The position numbers and the translations under genes were made by a program. The notes under the pieces are model-generated. The model worked only from the letters and a program-made list of their open reading frames with translations, was not told where the DNA came from and did no database searches. A stretch of DNA of 64,000 bases from contig OZ023197.1 in NCBI GenBank assembly GCA_963995505.1, forward strand, positions 789,001-853,000. The letters are read 5' to 3'. The DNA comes from Hypericum androsaemum. Lineage: Eukaryota > Streptophyta > Magnoliopsida > Malpighiales > Hypericaceae. This document shows positions 9,825-22,439 of this stretch, piece by piece (within the stretch, counting starts at the first letter, position 1; each line of letters starts with the position of its first letter).

Positions 9825-12488
9825 TCGGATACTATTCTATCGACTAATCAAATTTCGAGTCGGATGAAACTTTTGAAAAATGATAAACCTCTTCCAATAA
9901 TTTATTTAATACTATCTATATTAAACTCAAGATCTATATATTAAGTTATTACAATAATTACACAACTTGATCTAAATGTTTGTAAATTTTTTAATTTTCT
10001 TAGGAGACAACAACCTCCTTTTGGTGCTCTCTCCTTCCTTGTCTCAAGGGTCTAGGCACATGATCTAATCTTGACCCCTTGATTCCTGGAACCTTCTTAT
10101 TATTTTCTTAATTTTTTTTTCTAAAAGACTCACTGGATCTTTGGACTTTGCACCTTTTTTAACTACCTGCACTGAGATTTGTATTTGTCTTTGGTTTCAA
10201 GTCAAGCCCACCACAACACTCCACTTGCTTTCAGGGTTTTTCTTTGCCGTTTGTTAAGGTCTATTTAATTATTGGAACAAAAATACTAATAGATTTCTTA
10301 ATTTGCATAAATGTATAAATCACCTTCGGAGGGCAAATTTGTCTTTCAATTGGCAATTTACTACCACTTAGGATATCCAAGAGTATTTTCTTTATAAGCC
10401 TAATACTATATTTTTCAAAATACAAGATGTAATATTTAATTTATTTACCACAAGAAAATAGAGGGGAGTGCAATATTTAAAGATTTAGTTGATGGGTTCG
10501 AAAGATGCCGTAGAAAAGAGCTGAGAAGAGAGATTAACAACTATATATTTTTTAGTATTCATATTATGCTAAAATCTAAATCGTCGTAAGATTATATTAA
10601 TGACATTTAATCTCGTGTTATTGATAAGGTAAACGGAACTATACTTATTTTGAATGTTTGTGGGCACAAATTTGATTTTTTTTTTCAACATTAACATGTA
10701 CTTAGTCGATCCAATTTTGAGACAGGAGAAACTGTTGAAAGGTGGCAAATCAATTTAACACTGCTTCGTTTTTAATAACTCGAACTCGAGACCCGTTTGT
10801 TAAGCTAAAACACTTCGTCCATCCAAGTACCAGTGCGTGCTCACGTGTCTTATTAATGCCCAAATATACCATTAGCGGACTCCATCCCTTGGGAAATGAA
10901 TGTCCGTAGAGAGTTTTAAATTTGAGGAGTTTAAAGAGGGAGCGTTTAATTAAAGCGCAACTACCCTCTTCCTCTCCTTTTCTTCTCCCCGTGCATAATT
11001 TTTCATAAAACTCTCTGTTTTATTGCTTCCAACCACCCCATGCCCCTCCTGCTCTATAAAGCTTAATTTATATACCAATTCTTTGATTCTCTCTCCCTCC
11101 GAGTTATATCGTCTTTTCGTTTCCACCTTTAATTTATATCATCAATGTGGAATTCATGAGCCCCAATTAAAGGCCCCACAAATTAAGTATTATTGCGTGG
11201 TTGGAAGAAAAGAAGAATTTATATGGAAAACTTTAGTGTTTTTTTTATAAGTGAAAACTTTAGTATATTAAAGCTATAAATATTACTTGGTATATTCTAC
11301 GGATAGTTTTTCAGCGTTAATCTACAAGCAATTATGCGTTAGTTAGATGGGTGCGATCATACTATCGCTAATTCAATTTTTATCTCATCAGTACTTTAAA
11401 GTTAAATATACTTGAGCAAAAATAGTAGTAGGATATATGATCTAATGAAAAGTCATCGTGTTCACTTTTCTCATGTTCGATTTTAGATTACCAAAACATA
11501 TACGTTAGTTACAAGGTTTGACAATAAATTTTAATAAAATCTTGAAGAGTAAATCTATAAAATGTTGAGATATAGACACTAAACATACCAAATATAATAC
11601 AAGTATGACTACCGTAAAATTACTCTTTTATATTTCATAAACAACCACCAACTAAGAGGTCCAATCAATGCTAAGTAATGTGTGTAGTACTAAGAGGTCC
11701 AATCAATGCTAAGTAATGTGTGTAGTACTCATTCATGACTTATATGATCATGATGGTCAGTTGATTTAATGGACGGATGGTGGTTAAGAGAGCAACCTTT
11801 GACAAATATAGGTCTGTCCCTGCCAAATAGGGGAGGTTTGAGTAGAAAAAGGAATGTTTCTAGTGGCAAAGCAAAAGATTAGGGTTCAAGCGCAGAGCTA
11901 AGAGAAGAAATACGTGAAAATAGAGGTCACGTTAAGTGGGATTAGCCAGGCTGACTACCTTTATTAGCTGGTAGCTGTTTTTTTTTGTTTTCCTCGAAAT
12001 TACCGAACATTTATTAAATCCGCTATTTTTGGGTTCGAATTTTATCACATCTATATACTTCGACAAATTCCCTTAATTTCACTTCCTCTATTCCATCATT
12101 TAGTTTTTTTTTGTTCCACAACCGCCTTAATGTTAGAATGTGCAAAACCTTAACACTTGTGATATAAAACAAGCCAAAATTATCACAAAACACGTACATC
12201 AATTGTTAACGGATTGTTATGTCTTAAAGAATAGTTATGTCTTAATTTTATTTTTGAGTATGAATTATGAAAAATGTATTATAATTGACTAGATTTATTG
12301 AATAAGTAAATTTTTATATATTTCTAATAAAATTAAATGAGTAAAATCATTGGGATATATAAAGTGTCTAATCCAAAAAATTCTCTGTGACAACATTTAG
12401 TCGATAACATAAAGTCAAATAATTGTTGCCTAATGTGTAAGCAATTTTCTTCCTAGATTTGCTCCGTCATGACATTTCTATTGCGGCC
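9825..12488. other. Intergenic DNA upstream of the CLE gene
   Basis: About 2.6 kb of mostly AT-rich sequence that includes the presumed upstream regulatory DNA of the CLE gene. No further gene recognised. It holds one exact 38-bp tandem duplication at 11651-11726. Confidence 0.5.
11651..11726. repeat. Perfect 38-bp tandem duplication
   Basis: The unit beginning actaagaggtccaatcaatg is present twice with no visible difference (11651-11688 and 11689-11726). Complete identity suggests a recent slippage or repair event. Confidence 0.9.
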
Positions 12489-12602
12489 TCAAAGGTTTTA
12501 TGGTGGTTCTTACATACCAAGTCATTTGATGAAAATGACTTGGTATGTCCCGACCAATCCCATAATTACAAGTGGAAGTGTGGGGTCTTTCATTAGTCCA
12601 TG

Positions 12603-12871
12603 TGTTAGGGTTTGTCTCAAATTCTAGACAAATTAGTACTCTATTCATATTTAGAGTAGGGTAATAATCTCCTATATATATCGACCTATGCCTAGGTCTT
12701 TTGTGTGTAGTTGAGAGTTGTGAGGTAGAGAGAACCCTCACAGAGACCTTGTAACCGATTTGACTCGTATAGTGGACGACTCTCCTTTGCCCGTGGTTTT
12801 CTCCCCGTCTTGGGGTTTCCACGTAATTCTCGTGTGTCTCATATTTCTCGTTTCGATCTTATTTCTCAACA
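12603..12871 (+). repeat. 5' LTR of copia A
   Basis: TG...CA bounded, 269 bp, same length as its partner. A TATATATAT word near 12673 is the likely LTR promoter TATA box. Confidence 0.92.
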
Positions 12872-12890
12872 ATTGGTATCAGAGCCAGAT
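12872..12890 (+). other. Primer-binding site of copia A
   Basis: TGGTATCAGAGCC begins two bases after the LTR and matches the 3' end of plant initiator methionine tRNA, the standard copia primer. Confidence 0.88.
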
Positions 12891-13536
12891 CTGAGATTCG
12901 AGTATACGATTTAAAAAAAAGGGCCGATTTCAAATTTCAGCGATTTGGGGGTTTTCCGTCGAAACCCCTTGGAGTCGCCGTCAACCAGGAGTCAGCCGCC
13001 GCCCGCTAACCCGCCGTCCGCTGCCACCCGCCAGCCCTCCGCCCGCTCCGTCGCCGATTCAAGGAGCCATCGCGTGGAAGAGGAACTGACTTGTTTGAGA
13101 ATCGGGTTTAGAGGAGACGACGCTTTGTCGTCGTCTGGAGTCCGCACACCATTTTTCGCGCACCATTGAGTCGACGCCGCGCGACGAGGAGGAGGAGGAG
13201 GAGGAGAGGACCTAGCTGAGCCCCATTGTCGGCTGTCCGTCGTTCGTGGAAGAGAGGAAGTCAAACGGGGAGAGTAGGCTTTCGGGGAGAGAAGAAAAGA
13301 ACGTCGCCGGAGGTCCACCACCCATCGTCGCCACGTCCCTGTGCTCGGCCGACTGAGGCCGAGTCTGCCGCCTCCCAGCCGAGCCGCCCACCGCCGCCTG
13401 AGATTTGGGTTGAAAAATCCTAGTTCGAGTTGACTTGGTCAACAGTTTGACTAGTTGACCAAAAGTTAACTGATTTGACTGATTTTGGTTTTCTAACCAG
13501 TTTTTGGCTGATTTTTGGGTTAGAGGTATTTTCAGG

Positions 13537-16500
13537 ATGACTTCTATGAAGTACGAGATACCTCAGTTAACGAGAAAAACTAATTTTTCCTTGTGACAGG
13601 TGAAGATGTTATTTAGATCTTCAGGTGAAAAACTAATAGATCAGGCTGAAACCTATTCTGACACATTTAGATCTGGATGAGATTCTACTTGATGAGAAGT
13701 CGATGCCTTCGAGTTGGGATGCTGCGATGAAGGCATCAAAGAATCGTAAGGCTGTGAGTCAAATTCAGTTGCACTTGTCAGATGATATTCTGCGGGACGT
13801 GTTGAAGGAGACGACAACTTCCTTATTGTAGGCAAAGCTTGAAAAGTTGTGCTGCTCACGACCACCTTAATGAATTTAAGGATATAGTGGCTGATCTTAG
13901 AACTCTGGATGTGAAGTATGATGATGAAGATCTGGCTTTATTGTTATTGTGCTCGTTGCCTACCTCTTATCATCAATTCAGGGATACTCTGTTGTTCAGC
14001 CATGATACTCTGAGTTAGGATAATGTTCATGATTCGCTCTTGGAGAAAGAGAGAATTGATAAGCACACTGTTAGTTCCTCTAAAAATAGCCAAGGGACTG
14101 GTTTGGTTATGAGGGGAAGGTCTGAAGAGAGGAATGCTGAGAATGGTTCGAGGAAGAAAAGCAGAAGCAAATCAAGGTCAAGGCACAAGGATAAGACTTG
14201 TTTCAACTGTCATAAGGTTGGGCATATTAAATGGTTCTGTCCGGAGTTGAAGAACAAGAAGAAGGGCGAAAAGTCCAGTGCTCCGAAAGGCGAAAGTTCT
14301 GATAGCGGCAGTGCTAGTGTTGCCACCACCACTCAGAAAGAAGAATCTAATGGAGACCTTTTATCTGTGATTGATGGGAAGTCTAAAGTTGATGCTGCTT
14401 GGGTCCTTGATTCTGCTTGTACATTTCATATGTGTCCCATCCGGGACTGGTTTTCAACATATGAACGTGCGGAGGGTAATGTTCTCATGGGAAATAATTT
14501 TTTCTGCAAGGTTGTTGGTATTGGCACAGTGAAGATCAAGATGCATGATGGTGTCATTCGAACCTTGACGAATGTGAGGCATATCCCTGATTTGAAGCGG
14601 AACTTGATTTCGCTGAGTACTCTTGATACATTGGGGTACAAGTACACCGGAGAAGGTGAAGTTCTTCGTGTGAGTTAGAACTCTTTAGTGCATATGAAGG
14701 CCAAAAAGGAGGTTGGGAATCTGTATATTTTGCAGGGTTCTACAGTTACAGGGACTACTGCTGCTGCATCTTGTTCGTTGACAGATTCTGAGAACACCTC
14801 ATTGTGGCATATGCGACTTGGTCACATGAGCGAGAAAGGCATGACCGAGCTAAATAGGAGAGGATTATTATGTAGACAGGGTATTATGAAGCTAGAATTT
14901 TGTGAGCACTGTGTGTTTAGCAAGCAGAAGAAAGTCAGTTTTCAGAAAGGTGTGCACACTACAAAGGAAAAACTTGACTATGTTCATTTTGATTTTTCGG
15001 GACTGTCTCAAGTTGCAACAAAGAATTGTTCCAAGTATATGCTGACTATTATTGATGATTATTCGAGAAAGGTGTGGGCGTTCTTCTTGAAGAGCAAAAA
15101 TCATGTCTTTGTCACTTTCAAGCAGTGGAAGACTATGATTGAGAAGCAGACTGAGAAAGATGTCAAACATCTTCGCACAGACAATGGATTGGAGTTTTGC
15201 TCTAGTTAGTTTGATGAGTTCTGCAAGAATGAGGGTATTGTCAGGCATAAGACAATCCCGGGTACACCTTAACAGAATGGAGTCGCTGAAAGAATGAACA
15301 TAACTTTGTTGGAGAAAGTTCGTTGTATGCTGTCAAATGCTGGTTTGCCGAAGTCGTTTTGGGCTGAAGCTGCTTCTACTGCCTGCTACCTTGTAAATCG
15401 TTCATCTCATGCATCACTTGATGGCAAGGTACCTGAAAAATTATGGTCTGAAAATCTTCCTAATTATGCCGATTTGAAGATGTTTAGGTGTCCTGCCTAT
15501 GCTCATGTGAACAGTGGCAAGTCAGAGCCAAGATCTGTGAAGTGTATCTTCCTTGGCTATGCTTCTGGAGTGAAGGGATACAAGTTGTGGTGTCCTGAGC
15601 TGTCTAAGGTCTTGTTGAGTAGGAATATTATTTTCAAAGAGACAGACATGCTGAGTAAGAGGGAAGACGTTTCTTCACCTGGTGTTCCGAGTGCTCCAAG
15701 TGTGGACTTGCAAAAGTCAAAAGTATAGGTGGAGTTTGAGGAGCAGATTTATATGGCACAGCCTTAGGGTTTTCACGTTGAAGGCAAAGAAGACCATGTG
15801 TGCTTGTTGAAGAAGTCCCTGTATGGCCTTAAGCAGTCTCCGAGGTTGTGGTATAAAAGGTTTGATTCCTTTATGATTTCTCATGGTTATGAGAGGAGCA
15901 AGTATGATAGTTGTGTTTACCTGAAAAGGCTACGCGATAGTTTCCAAGTGTATTTGCTCCTGTATGTGGATGACATGTTAATTGCTGCCAGTGACAAAGG
16001 AGAGGTGAGGAAGCTCAAACTTCTGTTGAGTAGCGAGTTTGAGATGAAAGATTTGGGTCCTGCTAAGAAGATTCTTGGTATGGAGATTGCCAGAGATAGA
16101 GGAGCAAGGAAATTATTTTTGAGTCAGGAGAGTTACATTGAAAAGGTGCTTAACAGGTTTGATGTGACTCGTAATCCTGTGAGTACTCCTCTTGGTATAC
16201 ATTTTTGGCTTTCGTCTGCTTTATCTCCACAGTAAGCTGCTGAGGTCGATTACATGTCTGGTGTTCCATACTCCAATACTGTTGGTTCTCTGATGTATGC
16301 TATGGTTTGCACACGCCCGGATTTGGCCTATGCTGTGAGTGTTGTTAGCAGATTTATGAAAAATCCTGGAGAAAGTCATTGGAGAGCAGTGGAGTAGATT
16401 ATGAGGTACTTAAAGGGTATCAAGGGCGTGTGTCTACAGTTTGGAAGCACCAATGATGGAGTTGTTGGTTTCGTTGATTCAGATTATAGCTTGTCTACAG

Positions 16501-16848
16501 GCCACAGTGGCGTTGTCTACCACTGAGGTGGAGTACATGGCTATAACTGAAGGTGTGAAGGAAGCTATCTGGTTGAAATGTTTCTTCAGTGAAATTTGTG
16601 AGAAGCTACAGGTCAGTACAATATACTGTGATAGTCAAAGTGCTATCCATCTCACGAGGGATACTATGTATCATGAGAGGACGAAGCACATTGATGTGAG
16701 GTACCACTTCATTCGTGAGCATGTTGCTCAATGTGACATTGTTATGAGCAAGGTGGGTACCAAGGACAACCCTGCAGACATGTTGACGAAGCCGCTTTCT
16801 GGTACTAAGTTCGAGCATTGCTTGGACTTGGTAGGTGTTCGTGCTTGA
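13537..16848 (+). pseudogene. Copia A gag-pol remnant
   Basis: The intended start is the ATG at 13537. Codon 20 is already a stop (TGA 13594-13596). Recognisable parts follow in order: gag helices, CX2CX4HX4C zinc knuckle ([14 protein letters not shown], about 14200), a protease-like [10 protein letters not shown] (about 14400; the usual DSG/DTG reads DSA), integrase zinc region (LWHMRLGHM, about 14800) and core to about 15700, then reverse transcriptase from SLYGLKQ with YVDDM (about 15965) and RNase H (DSQSAIHL, about 16630). Further stops include TAG 15207-15209 and a TAA near 15270. Compared with copia B, deletions remove part of gag, about 600-700 bp between integrase and reverse transcriptase, and part of RNase H. 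It cannot encode an enzyme. Confidence 0.9.
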
Positions 16849-16930
16849 TGCTGATTGCCCTTAGGGGCTGGTGGTGAAGGTGGAGCAGCGTTGATGTTGG
16901 AGTCATAGAATTTGGTCCAAGGTAGAGATT

Positions 16931-17199
16931 TGTTAGGGTTTGTCTCAAATTCTAGAAAAATTAGCACTCTATTCCTATTCAGAGTAAGGTAATAATCTCC
17001 TATATATATCGGCCTATGCCTAGGTCTTTTGTGTATAGTTGAGAGTTGTGAAGAAGAGAGAACCCTCACGGAGACCTTGTAACCGATTTGACTCGTATAG
17101 TGGACGACTCTCTTTTGCCCGTGGTTTTCTCCCCGTCTTGGGTTTTCCACGTAATTCTCGTGTGTCTCATATTTCTCGTTTCGATCTTATTTTTCAACA
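16931..17199 (+). repeat. 3' LTR of copia A
   Basis: 269 bp, starts directly after a purine-rich tract (aaggtagagatt) and ends TTCAACA before the CCATG duplication. Confidence 0.92.
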
Positions 17200-18244
17200 C
17201 CATGTGTATATGATCTACTTATGAAATATATCTGTAATTAATGACTTACCAAAAAAATTGAAATAGCTCCCCAAAAGAATTCTTTATTAACCATTATTCT
17301 TGTACAAATAATAATATTTTGTTAGATTTTTATGAGTTTCTAGTAAAGATATTCATTAAAATTCTCACGAAGAACTAACCTTTTTTTTCTAAAAGAATGT
17401 TCTCCTCTAATGGATTTTTATTTTAAAAAGATTGTCGTCTTGTCTTGATAAAATTGGATGATGTACTATTAGGGACCTTGATTCATTTGTATGCCAAAAA
17501 CATGGATTAGATTTGTGTCAAATATATTGAATAACTTGTTTTTCAAAGTCGAGACATGCACAATTTTTTTTCTCTTTTTATTAAATGATCTAAAAAAATA
17601 TTGTGTCATGTAATTCATTAATCCTTGCGTATGAGCAACATGAAGATTCCAGAATAATGTTTGAGGAGATGTTACTAGTGAGAATTCTACCTCATGAAAA
17701 AACTAAATAGTATGACCATTTTTCTCTCGAAATCTCTTAATTTTTGGTATTTATTCACTTCAACTATTTTTGGAGTTAAATGGGTTCAAAATATTTATAT
17801 TAGTATTGATTGGACTCGAACCAAAAAATTAATAAATACTTTAATGTTTAAGTAAAGCTCACAAAAATGTTGAATTTATTCATGCAAGATAAAATAAAAT
17901 GGAAAATAAATATACATATGTATATGATCCGGAGATTTTTTTAATAAGTCCTTTCTCCATGCCGAAAGCAAAATGTAATAATTAAATTATTATTTAGTTT
18001 AACAAGTTGAATTTCCTTTTCTAAATACAAAATTGGCGAGAATCATGGCTGATGTTTTAATAAAAACTTCCTTTGGGATATGTTTCCATTAATTATAGAT
18101 TACATCCATAAGTAGATCATATACACGTGGACTAATAAAATATCTCATTTTTCTACTTGTAATTTAGGGATTGGTAGGGACATATCAAGTCACTAAATGA
18201 CTTTGTGTATAAGGACCACCATAAAATTTCTCACAGACGATGGT

Positions 18245-21200
18245 CTTCATCTCTCCATTCCATTCTATTCCTAGGCATTTTTTGAATAATTGATTAGTTT
18301 GTTACCGTATGACGTTATGCTTGGCTCAAATTTTGATTAGTGGATTCAATAATTATTCGGACATCATATAATAGAAGAAAATCCCATATGTTTTAAAGTA
18401 GGGCGTATGGGCTTAATTGATTACCCTATTTGAATTGAAGACTGATCATTAAATTCTTAACAGGGGGGCAGTGTGATAAGTCGTTCTCAGCTTCTCTTCT
18501 CTATTTGACCTTTTTAACTTGTACATAAACATTTACCATTTTTCGACCCAAAAACGAAGAAGCATTTACCTGATTCCATCACTTATTGGTCCTGTTTCAA
18601 AGTAGTAAACGTGAGAAATATGATTGCAATCCCATATGCATGTTGCCTCTGATGTTCTCTGACTTGCTGCCTATAGCTACAACAAAGTTACTTCAATAAT
18701 CTGCAATACCATTCCCCTAGAATGCTATATCTAGCTTTTTTTATCACCATGTACGCAGACATTTACTAAACCGGCTAATTCTAATTCGAGCCGGGTATGA
18801 CTTTTGAGTTGTTACAATTTTTTGAAATAAGTATTTAGCACTTGTTGGGACATACCACCTGATATATCCATCTTCAGAAACCGGTTTTTCTCTTTCTGTA
18901 TATTAGTTACAAACATTAACTAGGAAAATTGAGTAAAATATGAATTTATTTTTATTTTCAATTCTCAATATTTAAATAATTCAATTCTAACTATATCTCA
19001 TTTCCAACTGGTCTTATTGTATTTAAAAAAATAAGTAAATTGCAAGACAAAATTATAAAATTTATTTCTATTAAAATTTGATAATCCATAATTTTATAAA
19101 TTAATAAAATTTGATGGCTACCAAGAATAAAATTGTTGGAGTTTCTAAAAAAAGAATAAAATTGTTGGAGCGCCAGATATACTTGGGTGGGCCGTTGCAC
19201 GAGCGTGGAAAGCCCATAGTATGTCTCGGCCCATGGTTGGCCTACCAATATGAAAAACTGCAGAAAACCCAATTGGCCTAATTGGTATTTGCTTAACGTT
19301 AAATTTCACAACGATCTCGCTATAAGTAGCACATAACATTAATTTTAATCGACCACAATGAACATATGATGTAACTTGATCTTTTTTGATAAGTAAAAGT
19401 TTTACTCCATAATAATCACCAAAAAGTTAATTACAACATTCGTACCAAAAGTACCACATCTTAAATACTAAATAATGCATATAAAAGTCTATAATGATAA
19501 ATGCTATTTGAGTACCCATTTCAAGGTGACTCCCGAAAGATCTTACCCAAAATAGCCCCCAAACTTCGTTCCACAAGGCTAAACCATAATTACACCATGA
19601 ACACCTCGAATTGATGTAACTTGACCTAAGTACTTGATAGTTCCAAATTCTGCGAATTGATCTAAATATTTGATGATTCAACTTTAGTTTTATGATATAA
19701 ACATGGCACAATACCGTAAATCGTAAATACTTAAATAATGACCAATTAGTGAAAGTGTTGCTTTTTTTAACAAAAATTTCTAGATTTCGAGTTATTGGAA
19801 TCACACTTGTTAAAATAATTTTGTAATTTTTTAAAAGTTTCACCTCACTCCAACCTGTATAAATCTCACTTGACTCTTGTTGTCCCGATAACAAGTGTTC
19901 TAAACAAAAAAATTAAGCAAGACCGAATTAAATGGACCTGTGGGCTTATCAGGTTTCTGAGAGTCGGCATTTGGATCGAGCCCGGTTTCCGTTTAAATGC
20001 GGAATCACTGCCATCTTACACTAAATCTGCCTTTTTGTCTCTCTTTTTGTTTCTAAAGTGTTACACATGCACCAACTCATGTATGGTCTGATGGATACGG
20101 TGTCCTGTTACACATGCAACAATTTCATCTTTTTTTTAAATTCTCAGAGTCGGTTGAATCTGGGAGCGTTGAATTAAATTTAAGCAACATACAAATGACG
20201 CTCTTTTCTTATTGTAGAGTTTTCACAAAATTTTACGATGGTAGAAAATTTTAGCAAGATTGTAGTTGCAATATCTTAGAAGAAAGAAAACAAGGAAAAT
20301 TTAGTTCTTTATAATAGATATCAATCAGAATTTGCTTTTAGGAAGCAAGTGTTGTGTTGTGTTATTTATATGGCAGTGTCAAATGAATTTTTTAGGATGA
20401 CGTCATACATAAGAGTTGATATTTATATAATATATATTTAGGATTTTTTTTTCTCTCTTGAGTAAAATTTTACCGGATGCATACGAGGCCTGCCGGATTT
20501 TAGATTTAATAAGAGCAAAACATATATATTTGATGCCAAAAAATTGTCGGATTTGAGGTAATTAGAGTGTTTTAGGTTGAACTGCAATGGTGCATAACTT
20601 TTATAGTACACGTAAAAAAATAACAAGAAAGAAACTCTTCTAAAGTTTAAGACCTGAAGATATATATAAATGCCAGTGCTTCCTAAACAAAAAGGAAAAT
20701 AAAAATAAATGTTAATAATGCCAAATAGGCAATCAAATCAATGAAAAATGCTAAACTTACCTCAACCTTAAAAAGGGTCTCATCCACTCTTGTCCCTTGT
20801 ACCCTTCTTAGAAAAACTCTTGTCCATTGTAGCCACGTTTTTTCTTCTTCCAAATAATCCCACTGAATAAATAATTATATTTTTTTGAGAAATAATAAAT
20901 TACTTTACGAAATATCGTCGCCACGTGTTTTTTTCTTCCAAGTAACGTTGCCAATAATTAAAAGCAGTTGCTTTCAATATTTTTGTCCACTACCAAAAGA
21001 TTTGCAGCCCACTGGGCCACCGACGTCGTACATAGGCGCGCTAAAGGAAAATGAATTGAGTGGGAATTAAAAAAAAGTTGTCCACAGGTGAGGACTTAAA
21101 TATAGACCATTAGATTTGATTTTAAAACAGTTTCTGCAAATCCAAGGACAATTAATCTATCAAGGGTACTTTTGACATTTTACCCATCTCATACTAACTA

Positions 21201-21314
21201 GGGTTTTCACCCCATCCATTTAAACCTTTTTAAACACAACCTGCCATCTCTCACGTCTCTTCCTCTTCTTCTTCTTTTCTCTCTCTCTCTCACATCAAAT
21301 CTCCCCCAAATCCG
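18245..21314. other. AT-rich intergenic DNA, no supported gene
   Basis: About 3 kb without a convincing gene. The longest open frame here (19427-19894, minus) is AT-driven with no domain. The 17-21 base word aagaataaaattgttggag is repeated near 19120-19170. The right end (about 21180-21314) is a CT-rich leader with a telo-box-like actagggtttt (near 21200), apparently the promoter/5' leader of the broken gene that follows. Confidence 0.5.
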
Positions 21315-21602
21315 ATGGCGTCTCAGCAACACGATGCCGTCTTCGATTTCGACGATGACGACTGATCGTCCCAGTCCCATGACGACATCGAGGACGATCC
21401 CGAGATTATGGACGACGACGACGACGACGAGGAAGACCTCCACCCCACCTCCTACGACGCGGTCGTCCTCCCCTCCCCGCCGCAGCTCGACCGGAAGCCC
21501 CTTCCGCTAGACCAGATGCGGCGACTGTTCCGGCGGCTGTGGACCGACGAGGATGAGATCGAGCTCCTCCAGGGTTTCCTCGAGTACTCGGCTTGGTTTT
21601 AG
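21315..21602 (+). pseudogene. Truncated GeBP/DUF573 transcription-factor gene start
   Basis: The ATG at 21315 follows a CT-rich leader. The product starts MASQQHDAVFDFDDDD, then meets TGA (21363-21365); the same frame resumes as an acidic, proline-containing stretch and RRLWTDEDEIELLQGFLEY. That last motif is the start of the DUF573 DNA-binding domain of GLABROUS1-enhancer-binding/storekeeper proteins (compare the family's LW-EDDEI-LL-G). The domain is cut after about 20 residues, where minisatellite sequence begins, so the rest of the roughly 90-residue domain and the leucine-zipper tail are missing. High GC at the start contrasts with the AT-rich array. Probably a captured or duplicated 5' gene fragment, not functional. 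Confidence 0.72.
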
Positions 21603-22375
21603 TCTGTATGATATTAGTTTCAGTCGCTAATGATATTAATTTTCAGATGTAATGATATTGGTTTGAGTACATATTGATATTAGTTTTGGTCTATACTGAT
21701 ATTAGTTTTACTCTGTACTGTTATTGGTTTCAATTGCTAATAATATTGATTTGAGTATGTATTGATATTGGTTTGAGTACATATTGACATTGATTTTAGT
21801 TTGTACTTATATTGGTTTTCATATGTAGTGATATTGATTTTCATATGTAATGATATTGGTTTGAGTCTGTATTGATATTAGTTTTAGTATGTTGGTTTTA
21901 ATCTGCATCGATATTGGTTTCCGAATGTATCGATATTGGTTTCCGAATGTATTGATATTGGTTTCCAAATGTAGTGATATTGATTTTCAAACGTAGTGAT
22001 ATTGGTTTTCGAACGTAGTGATATTGGTTTCCCAAGGTAGTGATATTAGTTTGTGAATGTAGTAATATTGGTTTCAGTCGCTAATGATATTGGTTTCCGA
22101 AGGTAGCGATTTTTTTTTGCGAACGTAGTAATATTGGTTTCAGTCGCTAATGATATTGGTTTGAATATGTATTAATATTAGTTTTCAGATGTAATGATAT
22201 TAGTTTGAATACGTATTGATATTGGTTTTAGTCTGTACTGATATTGCTTTCAGTCGCTAATAATATTGGTTATATTGGTTTTAGTCTGTACTGATATTGG
22301 TTTTCAGATGTGATGATATTGATTTTCAGATGTAATGATATTGGTTTGAGTCTGTATTGATATTGGTTTCCATCT
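21603..22375. repeat. Degenerate minisatellite, ~24-bp unit based on tgatattggttt
   Basis: About 770 bp of imperfect tandem units with the core tgatattggttt followed by variable words such as gagtctgtat, cagtcgctaa, ccgaatgta and tcagatgtaa. Spacing is about 22-26 bases, giving roughly 30 units. Different spacer words recur in blocks, which suggests that local groups of units were duplicated. It starts exactly where the GeBP-like frame stops and ends next to the truncated 3' side of copia C. Confidence 0.9.
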
Positions 22376-22439
22376 GCTCTAACATCAGATTCTCTACAGC
22401 TACCATAACCAACACCATTCGAATAGTGGTTAGCTTCAC

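Larger units (their letters stand above)
12603..17199 (+). mobile_element. Complete but defective Ty1/copia element, copia A
   Basis: Two 269-bp LTRs (12603-12871 and 16931-17199) run from TGTTAGGG to TCAACA and are flanked by the 5-bp duplication CCATG (12598-12602 and 17200-17204). A primer-binding site complementary to initiator Met tRNA (TGGTATCAGAGCC) follows the first LTR, and a purine-rich tract precedes the second. By eye the LTRs differ at about 13 positions, mostly transitions. The internal region is gag-pol in copia order (integrase before reverse transcriptase) but is shortened by several deletions and broken by stops. It lies inside a terminal-inverted-repeat element. Confidence 0.95.
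12489..18240. mobile_element. Terminal-inverted-repeat DNA element, split by copia A
   Basis: The left arm (12489-12597, resuming at 17205-17245 after the copia insertion) is matched in inverted orientation by about 18063-18240. Shared words include ttttatggtggt, aagtcattt, cttgatatgtccc/cttggtatgtccc, accaatccc, attacaagt, attagtcca and gtgtatatgatctacttatg. Without the 4.6-kb copia insertion the element would be about 1.1 kb with arms near 180 bp. No transposase is visible, so it is non-autonomous. The same arm family forms the MITE at 49.05-49.40 kb. Exact ends and target duplication were not resolved. Confidence 0.65.

Noticed and set aside
12945..13442. Proline/serine-rich frames in the leader of copia A (and 33795-34139 in copia B)
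   Set aside because: They lie between the primer-binding site and the gag ATG in GC-rich leader DNA, overlap on both strands and are not conserved as protein between A and B.
19427..19894. A 155-codon minus-strand frame
   Set aside because: Rich in Ile, Tyr, Trp and Phe as expected from AT-rich DNA, no domain, no neighbours or signals supporting a gene.
21207..21443. A minus-strand Val/Arg-rich frame
   Set aside because: It is antisense to the CT-rich leader and Asp-rich start of the GeBP-like fragment.
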